The notes beneath the pieces were generated by a model. The model saw only the letters and a program-made list of their open reading frames with translations. It was not told where the DNA came from and made no database searches. DNA of 64,000 nucleotides from Macrocybe gigantea (taxonomy: Eukaryota; Basidiomycota; Agaricomycetes; Agaricales; Callistosporiaceae), in contig SJRY01000234.1 of the NCBI GenBank assembly GCA_011319805.1, forward strand, positions 1,116,001-1,180,000, given 5' to 3'. How positions within the stretch are numbered: the first letter of the stretch is position 1; each line of letters opens with the position of its first letter. The position numbers were made by a program, and so were the translations under genes. This document shows, piece by piece, positions 10,929 through 22,047 of this stretch.

Positions 10929-12480
10929 TCAAATGAGGTCGCTGTATGGAAGCCAGTCAGAAGGGTGTAATATAGCAAAGTGCATCTGACACGTACGCAA
11001 CGTTGAGAGGCATCTCGTCGATCTGGGTATTGTAGAATTCTGTACAAGAACAAAATTCGATATATGCACACACATTCGAAAGAACGACAAACTCACGCTC
11101 GATGTCTCTGAGCATGACGACATCTTGATTTGTTACAAAGTTGATGGCGACACCTTTACGGCCGAAACGCCCTCCACGACCGATACGATGAATATAGTTC
11201 TCCCTATTGGTAGGAAGGTCATAGTTGATGACCAGGGAGACCTGCTGGACATCGATTCCACGAGCGAGGAGATCAGTCGTGATCAGGACACGAGTAGATC
11301 CAGTTCGGAACTCCTTCATCAGGACCTCGCGTTGTTTTTGGTCCATGTCTCCGTGCTAGGAGGGGTGAGGTTGAGCCCTAGTTATCTACATGCCGAAAGT
11401 ATGCGCTCCTCACCATGGCAGAAACTGTGAATTCACGTTCATGCATTTTTTCGGTAAGCCAGTCGACCTTTCTGCGGGTGTTGCAGAAGATTACGGCTTG
11501 GGTGATCGTGATGGTCTCATAGAGATCGCAAAGGGTGTCCAGTTTCCAGTCTTCCTTTTCGACTGCGATGTAGAATTGCTTGATACCTTCCAAAGTCAAC
11601 TCGTCTCGCTTGACCAAGATCCTGACTGGATCACGCATGAATTTCTTGGTCACCTCCAAGACCTCGGCAGGCATAGTAGCGGAGAAAAGGGCGACCTGAG
11701 TGTCGTGAGGCAAGCGCTGGAAGACCTCATATATTTGGTCCTTGAAACCTTGGGACAACATCTCGTCGGCCTCGTCCAGACACAAGATCTTGACGGTGTC
11801 AGTTTTCAGAGCGCCGCGGTTGATCATATCAAAGACACGACCGGGAGTGCCAACGACGATCTGAACACCCTCACGGAGCTTAGACATGTCTTCGCGGATG
11901 TTAGTGCCTCCGACGCAAGCCAAGCTGCTGATATTCATGTAGTCACCGAGGGCGACGACGACTTTATGAATCTGAAGGGCAAGTTCACGGGTCGGGGCGA
12001 GGATGAGAGCCTGTGTGCCCCGCGCGTCGAGATCCAGCCTCTGCAAAATAGAAACGGAGAACGTGGCCGTCTTGCCAGTACCTGATTGGGCTTGAGCAAT
12101 GACATCGTGTCCTTTGACGACTGGCACGATGGCTCGTTGCTGAATGGCAGAGGACGTTCGAAACTGGTGGAGGCATGTGGTCAGCATCGATGGTCGCCAA
12201 GGCGAGGTGAAGGTTGATATGATTTACGCACCCATAGGCGTAAATACCACGGAGAAGCTCAGGCCTCAGATCCATATTATCGAACCTGCGATCAGCGCAA
12301 GATAAGGCTGGATAGCGCGGAAATGCGAGGGAGAGCACCTACGAATCTATGACTTGGTCCCAATTGGACTCAATCTCATCTACGGAGGCATCCTGAAGTG
12401 CGTTCTCTTCTCTGTAAATTTTCATGGTCAGCGTTGAGGTCGAATAACGGATGGACGGAATCGAATACGAACCCTTTCAT
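10929..12480 (-). CDS. TIF1: Eukaryotic initiation factor 4A (DEAD-box helicase), frame problem at start of exon 4
   Basis: eIF4A unwinds mRNA 5' leaders as part of eIF4F. All motifs are present: AQSGTGKT (I), PTRELA (Ia), VGTPGR, DEAD (II), SAT (III), ARGIDVQQV and [13 protein letters not shown] (VI), ending MPLNVADLI. Exons: 12480-12473 (8-nt coding ATGAAAGG), 12411-12343, 12285-12232, 12163-11414, 11355-11097, 11039-10997, 10941-10929. The Q-motif is damaged. After the 12231-12164 intron the DNA spells the expected F-E-R-P in one frame and S-A-I-Q-Q in another, so one base seems lost near 12150-12156. The only way to avoid a frameshift is a donor 4 nt later (after TGC), giving a Q-motif without the usual F-E-R-P. 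A defect in such an essential gene points to a sequence error. Confidence 0.92.
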
Positions 12481-12864
12481 GCAACTACGTTATGAGAAGG
12501 GGAGATATACTGCCTTCTAAAATTTTCTAAGAAATGGGTTGGGATAAAAAAGAGTTGGAGCAACGGGATGCTGTCAGGGTTTATATATCCAGACCCCAAA
12601 GCATGCCGGACCCGTTTCGATCTATTCTAGCGGAGTTTGAACATGGACGCCTCTGATTGATTCCAAACACCGTCAGAACTCCAATTGTCGAGTCAAAACG
12701 GCTCGCACTAACTTAAAGGCTGGAGGCAGTGCTCCTAGATGTAGATAACGCCTGAACCAGCAAGAGTCATGCAACGACAAACGTGATAAAATTAAACGTA
12801 TGGTACCCCATTGCCACTTGATGTAAAAGGTTTATACAATTTTCTAGGGTATCGCCTTCACCCG
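12481..12864. other. Intergenic region upstream of eIF4A
   Basis: It holds the eIF4A promoter (leftward) and the 3' end of the small mitochondrial gene. There is a pyrimidine/purine-rich stretch near 12535-12560. I see no gene or RNA. Confidence 0.4.
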
Positions 12865-13452
12865 TTACTTCTTGACCTCATTCTTGACATCCTCCGTCGC
12901 CTGGCGTGTAGCAGACGAGGCCTAATGGCTGTTGATCAGTGAAGGGTTCGGCGGGCCATGCGCGCGTCCAACTTGCCTGATTGACTTTTTGACTGGCGAC
13001 ATTCGAGGCATGTTCAGCCTGCTCTTTCATGTCACCGGCTTTAGTGCCTGCCATTCACAATTCAGGCATAAAGTCTACGAAGAACTATGCAACGGCCGTC
13101 ATACCTAAAGCCCCCTTTGTCTTTTCTGCTGCACAGGACGTCAAACGGCAAAACAAGTCAGTGAAGAGAGAATTTCACCCAAAGTCTGCTTTGCCTTGTG
13201 CGTTGCAACCTCGCCGTTTTCAATCACGTCCGCCAGTCCTTTGCCAACCTTCTTATTAACCTAGGAGAGATACGGTTACGTTTGACTTTTGGCTGCCGTC
13301 CGAGTGCATATAAGACCAACCTTGTCTGCAACTTTTGTCACTTTCTCTGTCACCCCTTTCGGTGCGACTGGGGTTGAATGAAGCAGTCGAAACTGTCTGG
13401 CCGGGGCACGAATAGCGGTGAATCGAGCTGTGGTAGCTACTAGATTGAACAT
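12865..13452 (-). CDS. Small predicted mitochondrial protein, LEA-like amphipathic repeats
   Basis: Five exons (13452-13321, 13260-13179, 13128-13105, 13047-12977, 12921-12865) close in phase to give 121 residues. The N-terminus (MFNLVATTARF, then RQFRLLHSTPVAP) looks like a mitochondrial presequence. The rest is Lys/Ala/Glu/Gln-rich and helical, with LEA-like phrases such as KAKQTL, EKTKGALGTKAGDMKEQAEH and ATRQATEDVKNEVKK. LEA-type proteins protect membranes and enzymes in dehydration. The assignment here rests on composition only. The last intron (12976-12922) begins with GC (gcaagt). The exon of 24 nt at 13105-13128 is supported only by phase and splice sites. An upstream in-frame start exists at 13506, but MFN is the more typical one. 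Confidence 0.6.
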
Positions 13453-13734
13453 ATTGGATGAGCGAGGGTTTGTTGCAGACCGTTGCTTAAGTAGATGTCG
13501 TTGCATGGATGACGTCGATGTATCCGTGCATTGGCGTCATAGATTCACGTGCTCGCACGAATGTAATTCTCCATTCATGACGTTGACGACCTCGACTGAG
13601 AGGGACTGGTGCTCTGCAAGTACGTGTTACTACTGTGCACAAAAAGATGGTGACATGTGCATTGCAATTCTAGTTCTAGCTGAGTATACAGATTCAAAAG
13701 AATAAAATATAAATACAGAATGACGGCAAGAATT

Positions 13735-14440
13735 TTAGGAGGCCGGCGGCCGGGGAAGCGGTCGGCTTTTGTGTTCAACAGGGGGCGGTGATGCAGACGC
13801 GCCAGGTTGATCAGACATGTCAGCCGGAGGTGCGTCCTCCAACGTCGACCTATCACTCCGCGGGCTCGACACCGACGGGCCAGCTATCGACGTACTTGTC
13901 TCTCTGATGGTGTTCGCACTGAGCAGTCTGTTGTCATATGGTCTTGAAGTGGCGATGTTGCTTTTGTGCAATGCATGCTCGAAGGTGTTGTTGGTGGTAT
14001 CAGACATGTCACTAGAGGATGGCGCTGTCCATCTCGGCATCATGGACTGATGGTTTGGTGGGTATGCATCGTAAAACGATGTTGGAGAGACCAAGGTGTT
14101 GGGTTGCACGTTGAATGGCTCAGCCATGGGTGGTGAGGTGCCCTGAGCTTTGAAGCCTTGGCGACAGCGCCACAATAAAAAGGCAACGAGCGCCAAAAGT
14201 ATGCCGATCACAGCTCCCACCACACCACCTGCGATGGCAGCAACTGGAACCGACGTGGGAGATCCGTTGCTTTGTATATCTTTATTGCCATTCCCAGAGC
14301 CATTCGAGATTGTTTTGTCTTCATCGCTTCCCGTACTTGAAAACGTACATCAGTGCACGGACAACTCAGGCAGAAAGAAAGGCACTTCACATATAGACTG
14401 TTACGATTTCAGGCTAATCGTTATCTTGATGACGGGCATG
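13735..14440 (-). pseudogene. Truncated single-pass membrane protein (C-terminal half only)
   Basis: From right to left there is a short piece of ectodomain (PEIVTVYI, preceded by an in-frame TAG). Then come an intron (about 14399-14341) and ITGSDEDKTISNGSGNG, a Ser/Asn-rich stalk. The membrane helix is PVAAIAGGVVGAVIGILLALVAF, followed by a 120-residue Ser/Pro-rich tail ending RPLPRPPAS. The same stalk-helix-tail design recurs at 16.7-17.6 kb, and I recognise it from a family of Agaricomycete membrane proteins of unknown function with a jelly-roll-like ectodomain. The signal peptide and nearly all the ectodomain are missing, and no ATG fits the open part. The copy is therefore most likely a remnant cut off on the side facing the inverted-repeat element, unless an upstream exon has been missed. 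Confidence 0.6.
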
Positions 14441-15129
14441 TGACTCAAAAGCCACATGACGAACATGTGATAGATGCGACGTGACAAACAAGATACAATG
14501 CAGCGACTCGAGAAAACCCTATGACAATGATGCGTCAGCGCTGATCAGGGCGGAGGGTTATTGCGCAGCATCTGCAGGACAACACATGGAGCGCAGCCGG
14601 ACTCTTACTCATGTAGACAAGGGTTTAGGGTTTCACAGAGCATGAGGCTAGCATAGTGATGGTCCATGCTCGGCCGTTGTAATGTATAAATACCTGAATT
14701 GTACATAGTAGAATCCAGCTTCGAGCTGGCTAGAAATAGCATTCTTATCCCTGCCTCTCACATCTAAGGGTTAGTTAGAGTGACCTGCGTGCAGACTTAG
14801 TTTTGCGTAGCAAAAGCTCGAAGCTAGCACTAGCGCACCTCACTACCTTCTATTCTCTCCACGCCCTTCCTTTGTTGCCAGACAGCCCTGAGTGCCGTAC
14901 GACCAAAGGAACCCGCTACGTCGTTACAACTCTTTCTCCTATCCAAACTAACATTTCTACCTTTCACCACCACTCCCCACCCCGCGCCAACTTTGTTCTG
15001 GTCTCTGTCATTGGTCCTTGTTCGTTGCATTTGGAAGTGCGAGAGGACTAGGGGTAATGTTGAGCCCGACCCCATCCGAATTGAACATCACAAGGCTGTG
15101 CTGGGATAATCCTCGGAGAGTCCCACCGC
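14441..15129. other. Non-coding stretch, possibly transposon-derived
   Basis: No gene is visible. There is a TATA-like tataaata at about 14683-14690 and GTTAG-containing repeats near 14770. This resembles a solo LTR or promoter-bearing relic, but I could not find matching ends or a target duplication, so it stays unassigned. Confidence 0.3.
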
Positions 15130-15541
15130 GCTGATAACTATTGGGAAGCACTAACCTACAAACCAACAAGGTGGAATGAAGGAAGCATCAGTCCCTATCC
15201 GAGGCTGTATAAACTACGAGCTGTTCAAGTCACAGAGTAACCCGAGGGACTGTAGCGTGAAAGGGGGGGAATGGAACGAAGTGAATATGGATGGTTTCAA
15301 GCGAATTTCGGGGTTTTCGAAACAAGGCGGCTAGACTTAGCTGAATTCCCATGTGATATCGAGGGCTTCGGTAAGGGTTTCAGAAGGGTTTCGACGATAG
15401 TGACTTCCACACGAAGCCAGGGACACTGATTTCGAGACTGAGTACTGTGGCTCCACGTGAGTGCGACACTTTGAGATCGGATAATACAAGGACTCCACAT
15501 GAGTCGTAGACTGCGAGACTGCTGAAGGACTGAGACAGTAA
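15130..15541 (+). repeat. Left terminal inverted repeat arm
   Basis: Pairs with 16259-16670 in inverted orientation over about 412 bp with near-collinear alignment. Almost all mismatches between the arms are C/T or G/A, many at CpG sites. I noticed only two transversions and a one-base indel. Confidence 0.85.
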
Positions 15542-16258
15542 CTTTTTCTATATTGTTACAAATGCCAAGTACATGGGTTTTTATAGATGAGAAGATTTCG
15601 AGTATCGGAATAACCGGCGAAGTCGAAACCGAATGAGAGAACGTATCGTATGATTTCGAAAGGGTCGTTTAGTGGCTGAAATGTCGGGGAGATGTAAGTC
15701 TGTTCGAAATCTGAACATAAAAGGTGAAACAGTAGATAAAAGAACATCCCGAAGCTGGTGCCATGCGTCGTAGAATGGAACGTGAAAATAATCTAAGGAA
15801 CGTAGAATGTATCAGTGAAATATAAGTCATGAATTTCGAAATGAGAGTAGATGAAACGGTGGTGCGCTCGAAATCCCTTGTTTCGAATGTACTGCGGCGA
15901 GGCAGTGTTGGGAACACGGGAAGGCGTGAGGCGGTGCGATATCGAAAATGGTAGTAGTCTTGCCATATCGGGATCTGGGAATCGGGAGGGGGCATATAGG
16001 AATAAGACTGCCTGACCGGATTGGGCGGTATAGGAAGCGCAGAATGTCCGGAATGTATGGGTGCGATGCGTTTGGTGAAGTGTCCGGAACCTGGAATGGA
16101 AGCCTCACGGAGTTGTCGACATCCCGAGTACTCGAACGAGAAGTCAGCGGCTGGACTGCGGTATCATGCTGAGGGGGCCGAGTAGTGGTATGATTTCGAA
16201 TGCGGGTGCGGGATTACCAAATTAGGACTTATCAGCAGTCAGTGGCGCAGAGCGCTCA

Positions 16259-16670
16259 TCACCGTCTCAGTCCTTCAGCAGTCTTGCAGTCTACGACTCG
16301 TGTGGAGTCCTTGTGTTATTTGATTCAAAAGTGTTGTGCTCACGTAGAGCCACAGTACTTAGTCTTGAAATCAGTGTCCCTGGCTTCGCATGGAAGTCAT
16401 TATCATCGAAACCCTTCCAAAACTCTCACCGAAGCCCTCAATATCGTGCGGGAACTCAGCTAAGTCTAACCACCTTGTTTCGAAAACCCCGAAATCCACT
16501 CGAAACCATCCATAATCACTCCGTTCCATTTCCCCCTCTTTACTCTATAGTCCCTCGGGTTACTCTGTGACTTGAACAGCTTGTAGTTTATACAGCCTCG
16601 GATAGGGACTGACGCTTTCTTCATTCCACCTTGTTGGTTTGTAGGTTAGTGCTTCCCGATAGTTATCAGC
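16259..16670 (-). repeat. Right terminal inverted repeat arm
   Basis: Inverted partner of 15130-15541. Its outer end (atagttatcagc) joins directly to the truncated membrane protein remnant at 16671. Confidence 0.85.
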
Positions 16671-17557
16671 ATATCTGGAAAGGCATTAAAAGGCTCGATA
16701 ACCGATCGTCGAGTCACATTGGCATTGTAGCATCAACGATGATGGCAAAGGATGAATGCGACAGCTGTGAGCAGGATAGATACCACTCCACCGACAATGC
16801 TGCCAGCAATGGCAGCGACAGGAGTCGGATGGACAGATGCACCATTTTGGGAATTCTGGTTGCCAGGACCTCTACCAGCATCATTGGGCCTCCCAGAAAA
16901 CTGCTGGATTCCATAGAGTTTGCTTCGAGTGGGCATTGTCAGTGGACAAAAGGCTCTGAAGGAATACAGTTGCTCACGTATAAACGATGCGGTCTAGGAT
17001 AATCAAGGAATCGGAACCATTGACACAGCCATTTTGAATTCTGATTTCATGGGATCCACATTGAAGTGACGTATTGGAATACACAAGGAGCTCGTGATCA
17101 GAATCTATACCGCTGGAAGCGTTTTGAATAAAGGTCCCAACAAAATCGTCGTCAATAAAGAATGACATGTCACTGGTGCTCATAGGAAGCAGTAAACAGA
17201 AAACATAGACCGCTGTTCCTGATATAGTGGCGAGATGTATAACAAGCCAAGCGAGTGGTATAGTTACATACCATTGAAATGTGCGATGGCAGCTGGTGGC
17301 GTATGAGTTTCTGAATTCTTGCCGAACTTGGATGAAAAGGTATGGGCATATGAGGGACAAGTGACGAGTCGCACATACAATGCTATGATGCTGGCCCAGG
17401 ATCTGTTAGGATGTCCATCCGTCCAAGCTGTTTCTGGCTCGTAGAGAATGGTGTGACCGGTTATTGGATCAGGAAAGGCATCGTCAATGGTAAAGTTTGA
17501 CTGGGCCACCGAGCGCAGGATAAAAAGGAGATCTAGAGCAAATGGCAACCTAGCCAT
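16671..17557 (-). pseudogene. Broken single-pass membrane protein (N-terminal and helix part)
   Basis: Begins with a signal peptide (MARLPFALDLLFILRSVAQS) and the family ectodomain phrases NFTIDDAFPDPITGHTILYEP and GTAVYVFC, then FFIDDDFVGTFIQN and LLVYSNTSL. The stalk and helix follow (TPVAAIAGSIVGG, then ILLTAVAF). Introns can be read at about 17273-17214 and from 16978 to about 16926. The middle of the ectodomain (about 17400-17290) keeps no single family-like frame, and the frame stops right after the helix (CHHR-stop). Beyond the stop, IEPFNAFPD still matches the EPFN segment of the copy at 14.1 kb. The tail is then cut by the inverted-repeat element at 16670. It starts 246 bp from the divergent ERG5 start. 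Confidence 0.65.
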
Positions 17558-17803
17558 ACCTGGCCAGCAAGGGGAGCAGCCATGATAAAGAGTCTCTCAA
17601 TCATCCATCTGTCGAGAACATCTGTCTGGAGCTGGATTACGTAAATGGAGATGACAAGGACAGAGCTGACCAATGCATCGGCAAGACGCGGCTGAGCTGT
17701 GATTGGCTGTTGGCGGTAAAGTCAGTTGATGGAAATATTGACTTGAAAAAAAAGAAGAAAAGAAAAAGAGGTTCACAGTCCCCAACTCTTCACTTGGACG
17801 TTC

Positions 17804-19655
17804 ATGGACCACTCTCAGTCTGTCTCCATACCCACCTCCACTTCCCCCGTCGCGCTCCTCAACTTCCCTGTCGCTTCGTTCCTCACAGCCGCTCAAGGAA
17901 GCTCCTTTACGTGGCTCTCTACCACTGTCGCTATCATAGCAGCCCTCCTCGTCCTTGAACAGTCCGTCTACAGATACAAAAAGCGTCATCTTCCGGGCGA
18001 CAAATGGACTATCCCGATCATCGGCAAGTTTGCTGACTCTATGAAGCCCACCATCGAGGGCTACATCAAGCAATGGAACTCGGGCGACCTGAGCGCTATC
18101 AGCGTCTTTAATATGTGTGTCGTCCATCGCTGCCTCGTTCGCAATTCAGGCGTGTTCATCCGTTCTCCAGCTTCATTGTCATGGCCTCGTCCAACCAATA
18201 TGCCCGGAAAATTCTTAACTCACCGAGCTATGCGGAGCCCTGCCTCGTGCACTCTGCCAAAACCGTCCTCCGTTCTGAAAACTGGTATGTTTCGTGATCT
18301 ACGCGTTTTTTTTCCATCGAGTCTCATCTGAATGTTCCACAGGGTTTTCTTGAGCGGTAAGGAGCATCTCTCGTATCGCCGTGGACTCAACGCCCTCTTC
18401 ACGCGCAAGGCACTTGGGTGAGGTCACTTGGTCTAAAAATAGATAATATGAGCGCTAATTTCAAACACCGGTTCAGGATTTACTTGGGCATTCAGGAGAC
18501 CATCACTCGCAAGCACTTTGTACAGTGGTTGGAAGCCGCCGCCAAGGATCAGTCCGCGCAACCCATCATGATGATCGCCCGGTATTTGAACATGGACACT
18601 TCCCTCCGTGTTTTCTGTGGCAACCATATTTCAGAAGAGGCCGCCTTGGAAATCAATGATAAATATTGGGCCATCACTCAGTCACTCGAGCTCGTCAACT
18701 TCCCATTGGCTTTGCCTGGCACCAAGATTTGGAAAGCTGTCCAGGCCCGCAAGGTTGCTTTCCATTGGTTGGAGCTTGCAGCCCACCGAAGCAAGATCGC
18801 CATGGCCAACGGCGCCGAACCCGAATGCATGCTGGACGAGTGGGTACAGATCTTGAACGACCCCAACTACAAAGGCCGCAAGGACTTCAGCGACCTCGAG
18901 ATGGCCATGGTCCTCTTCTCCTTCCTTTTTGCCTCTCAGGACGCTATGAGCAGTGGCTTGATCTACGCCTTCCAGCACGTGTCGGATCAACCTGAAGTCC
19001 TGGCCAAACTCAGAGAAGAACAAGACAGAATTCGTCAGGGCAACTATGAGCGGCCTCTCACCCTCGAGATGCTCGACCAGATGGTTTATCTTCAGGCAGT
19101 CGTTAAAGAGAGCATGAGGGTGAAGCCACCTGTCACCATGGTCCGTCCAACCCTGCTTTTGTACTCGACTGTCACGCGGTTTTGGCTGACCGCTATATGA
19201 AACAGGTCCCATATAAGGCGCTCAAGGACTTCCCTATCTCGGACGACTACACGGTCCCTGCCAACAGCATGGTCATCCCTTCGTTTTACAACTCCCTCCA
19301 CGACCCGTCCATCTACCCCGAACCTGACGCGTTCAAACCTGAGCGCTGGCTCGATCCCGCGGGCTCTGCTAACCAGAACCCCAAGAATTACATCGTCTTC
19401 GGCAGTGGTCCTCACAGGTGTATCGGCCTCGAGTATGCGCAGATGAACATCGCTCTCGTCATCGCCACCGCGGTCGCCACTATGAACTTTGAACATGAGC
19501 TGACGCCAGACAGCGATAAAGTCGAGTGCGTTTTTTCCTTCTCATGATCGACTCTTCGGCCATTTTGCTCATCTAACCCGCACTCTAGCATTATTGCTAC
19601 CTTGTTCCCCCGAGATGGATGCCGTCTCAAACTTTCGCCCCGCACGCACTTGTAA
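17804..19655 (+). CDS. ERG5: Cytochrome P450 CYP61, sterol C-22 desaturase
   Basis: Introduces the C-22 double bond in ergosterol synthesis at the endoplasmic reticulum. The N-terminal membrane anchor lies at about residues 35-55. Then come the proline-poor hinge and SVFNIFIVMASSNQYARKIL, typical of CYP61. I-helix region FASQDAMSSGL; ExxR as KESMRVKPP; FKPERWLDP; heme loop FGSGPHRCIG with the axial cysteine; C-terminus IIATLFPRDGCRLKLSPR. Exons: 17804-18114, 18171-18284, 18343-18417, 18477-19140, 19206-19525, 19589-19655. All introns are GT-AG and phases close. The gene looks intact. It converges on another P450 gene with 315 bp between stops, but that one belongs to a different family, so this is not a tandem duplicate. 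Confidence 0.95.
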
Positions 19656-19970
19656 TTAAATAAAAAGAAGTTTACTTTTCGTTTGACGATGAAATGCATT
19701 TCAACAAGGAGAGACGATTAACCGCTTATTATTTCTTTAGAAGGAACAACTTTTGATACCGTGGACCTCTCACATCCAATGGCTCCGGAACACATGTAAC
19801 GCCATTTCTAATATTGTATCTTGTTCATATCGCACAGTATATATCTGGCCATCGCTTTGCAAAATGGCATTTTCATTTTTTTCCCACATTGTCCACAACC
19901 AAGATGCATAGAATCAGGTGAAGAAAGTTTGTACGTAGTAATCGACGAAATGATGGAGATGAAAAAGGGA

Positions 19971-22047
19971 CTAGACTTTCCGGATACGAAGTGGGAGAGA
20001 GCTGGATCCTTGTCCCCGGATGCGGGGTCTGACTACAAAGCTTTGGAAAGCTTCAATATTGTGCGAGCAAGAGAAGGAGAATTCTTGAAGGAGCGTTATC
20101 ACGAGTACCTAAAACACTCATTAATCGTTCAGTCGGCAACAGTTCACAGAACAGAACTCACTTTGATTTCAGCCAACGCAAAGGCTTTGCCGATGCAGGA
20201 TCTAGGGCTGAACATGATGAGGGTCATTCCCTCAGAGTCGATGAAAGTAAGAAATGACAAGCCATCTTCCTTACCCTTCGCCAAACGCCAGCAGCCCACC
20301 GTACTTGCGATTCACAGCTTTGTTGCTGTTACGTTCGAGCCAACGAGCGGGGCGAAAGACGTCTGCATCCGCACCCCACACTTCCGAATCAGTTTGAATG
20401 ACGTTCAAGGGAATGGCGACGAGCATCCCCTTCGGAATCGTCAGGAACGGGTCGGTTGTCCCAGGAATAGGTTCTGAGAGAGGAACTATGACCGTCTCGC
20501 CAGCCTAGAAACGAGGGAACGTGGTTGGCGATAAGACAAGTTTGCAGAGGATATCAAAATTGGGCACCTCGTGGTGATTTTCTAAGATAGGCGGATGCAG
20601 CCGTAAAGTTTCGTTGATCACCGCCGCAAGGAGCGGGAACTTATTGTTCAAATCATCAAAGGATGGATTTTTGACAGTGAGTATCTCTTCCCGGACGAGC
20701 TGCTGCAACGGGAGATTCTGAGCTAGCTCATACAAGAGCCACTTCGATCGAGCTTTCAGTACAGACATATATAGTATGGTAATGAGAAAGCTTACTGCGA
20801 CGGTCGCTGACACTGTTTCGTAACCTGCGGAAATGACGGTACGCATCTGCGCCACGATCTGAGCTTCCGTCATGTGTTGCATATTGGAGCCGTCGACCTT
20901 AACTATTGACAGCGATTCAAGAACGAAATAAGAAATATGTAAGCAGACAGGCGTACGCATCATTGCCAACAAAGTTCTTCCTTCTGAATCGCCCGCGATC
21001 TTGGCGTCCTTCCAAACCGAAAATACCAGATCACCGAGAGTTTCTTTCGTCCGTCTAATCATTTCGCCCTTCTTCCCAATAGACAGAATGGGCGGAAAAA
21101 TCCAGAATAGCGCACGCATGTAAAACGAAGACAGATTATTCTCGTTGTTGGTGAGGCCATCCAGCGTTCGCGCCACTTCATGTTCTTTCCCTGCGAGACA
21201 ATCGAAATCGTGTGAGAAAGCAGCGCGGCCGATAACATCAAGTCTGTTGAGCGATTCGTCAGAAGATGAGCTGAGCAGCTGGTCCCAGAGTACTGACGAA
21301 AATCGAGCAGCCCAATCGGTCACTTCGATTTCAACCCCTTCCTCTCCATGGCTTTCTACTAGGTGTGCCCATTTAGATGCCAACTTACATGATGCCTCAT
21401 GAAACATATGGATTAGGCCACGGACAGATTGTTGGCTAGGTTTTTCCCAGTCGTTAACAGCAAGTCGGAATTTAGGTATGACGACCGACCTTAGAGCAGG
21501 GGCTAGGGTTCGGCGCTGCCGCTCATGGCGTTGTTTACCTGAGAGTATATTCAAAAAATCAAGGCAGACTGCAAATGCGATTCACTAACCCTCAATGTAG
21601 AGGATACCCTCCCCTAAAAGCGCCTTGAACCATTCTCTGACACCACGAGGTTTTGGAAACCTATAGCACCCTTCGCCAAGTATGTATGTTATAGCCTTAG
21701 GATCAATGATAGAAAGGATCTGATGCTAAAATAACGCGTCGTGAGGTGATCCTAGTCGAAGAAAATGCCATCATATTACGCACGCCGAAGGCTCCATTAA
21801 ATCGCACGACTTTGCCAAACTTTCTGTGCCAATCAACATAGGAGATTCCAGGGCTAGTATGGAACAGAACCCATTCTTCGCCCCAAATGAAGGATGACGG
21901 ATTTGGCCCTGGGACGTGCCGCAAAGCAATTCGAGGTCTGATTATGCTGATGAGGCATTGGACCGCAGCAACTGCAGCGAAACCGAGGCAGAAAAAAGAG
22001 ACTTTGGGCAACAGGGTAGCTAACATGAAGAAAGGATAGGAGAGCAT
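19971..22047 (-). CDS. Cytochrome P450 monooxygenase, family not assigned
   Basis: A 540-residue class II P450. Residues 1-40 form a membrane anchor, followed by RHVPGPNPSS. I-helix AGYETVSATVAW; ExxR as NETLRLHPP; PERF-like FRPARWLE; heme loop FGEGPRSCIGKAFALAEIK. Nine exons: 22047-21784, 21725-21590, 21538-21490, 21435-20957, 20902-20796, 20741-20568, 20504-20275, 20207-20162, 20108-19971. They close exactly in phase. Three introns (21489-21436, 20956-20903, 20795-20742) are 54 nt each and free of stops, so unspliced messages would stay open. Such P450s in basidiomycetes oxidise xenobiotics, lignin fragments or secondary metabolites. No biosynthetic cluster surrounds it, so the substrate is unknown. 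Confidence 0.9.

Larger units (their letters stand above)
15130..16670. mobile_element. 1.54-kb non-autonomous element with about 410-bp terminal inverted repeats
   Basis: The left arm starts gctgataactattgggaag and the right arm ends cttcccgatagttatcagc. The arms are inverted copies for about 410 bp each, leaving a roughly 720-bp middle. The middle has no transposase frame and many TTCGAA-type words. This is the form of a foldback or long-TIR non-autonomous DNA transposon. No target-site duplication is visible beside the outer ends (left flank tcccaccgc, right flank atatctgga), so the outer limits or the insertion history may have been altered. It lies inside the disturbed region of the two broken membrane protein copies. 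Confidence 0.75.

Noticed and set aside
14803..15075. Short frames before the inverted-repeat element
   Set aside because: No start context, splice sites or family features. They lie in probable transposon-derived DNA.
15130..16670. CRISPR-like or tandem repeat array
   Set aside because: The recurring TTCGAA words are not evenly spaced, and the repeat is two inverted arms, not an array. CRISPR arrays are not expected in a fungus.
17597..18127. Minus-strand 176-residue frame
   Set aside because: It lies antisense to the ERG5 first exon and promoter, has no domain, and ERG5 on the other strand is certain.
17804..22047. ERG5 and the second P450 as a biosynthetic cluster
   Set aside because: Their families differ, ERG5 is a housekeeping sterol gene, and no backbone synthase is nearby.
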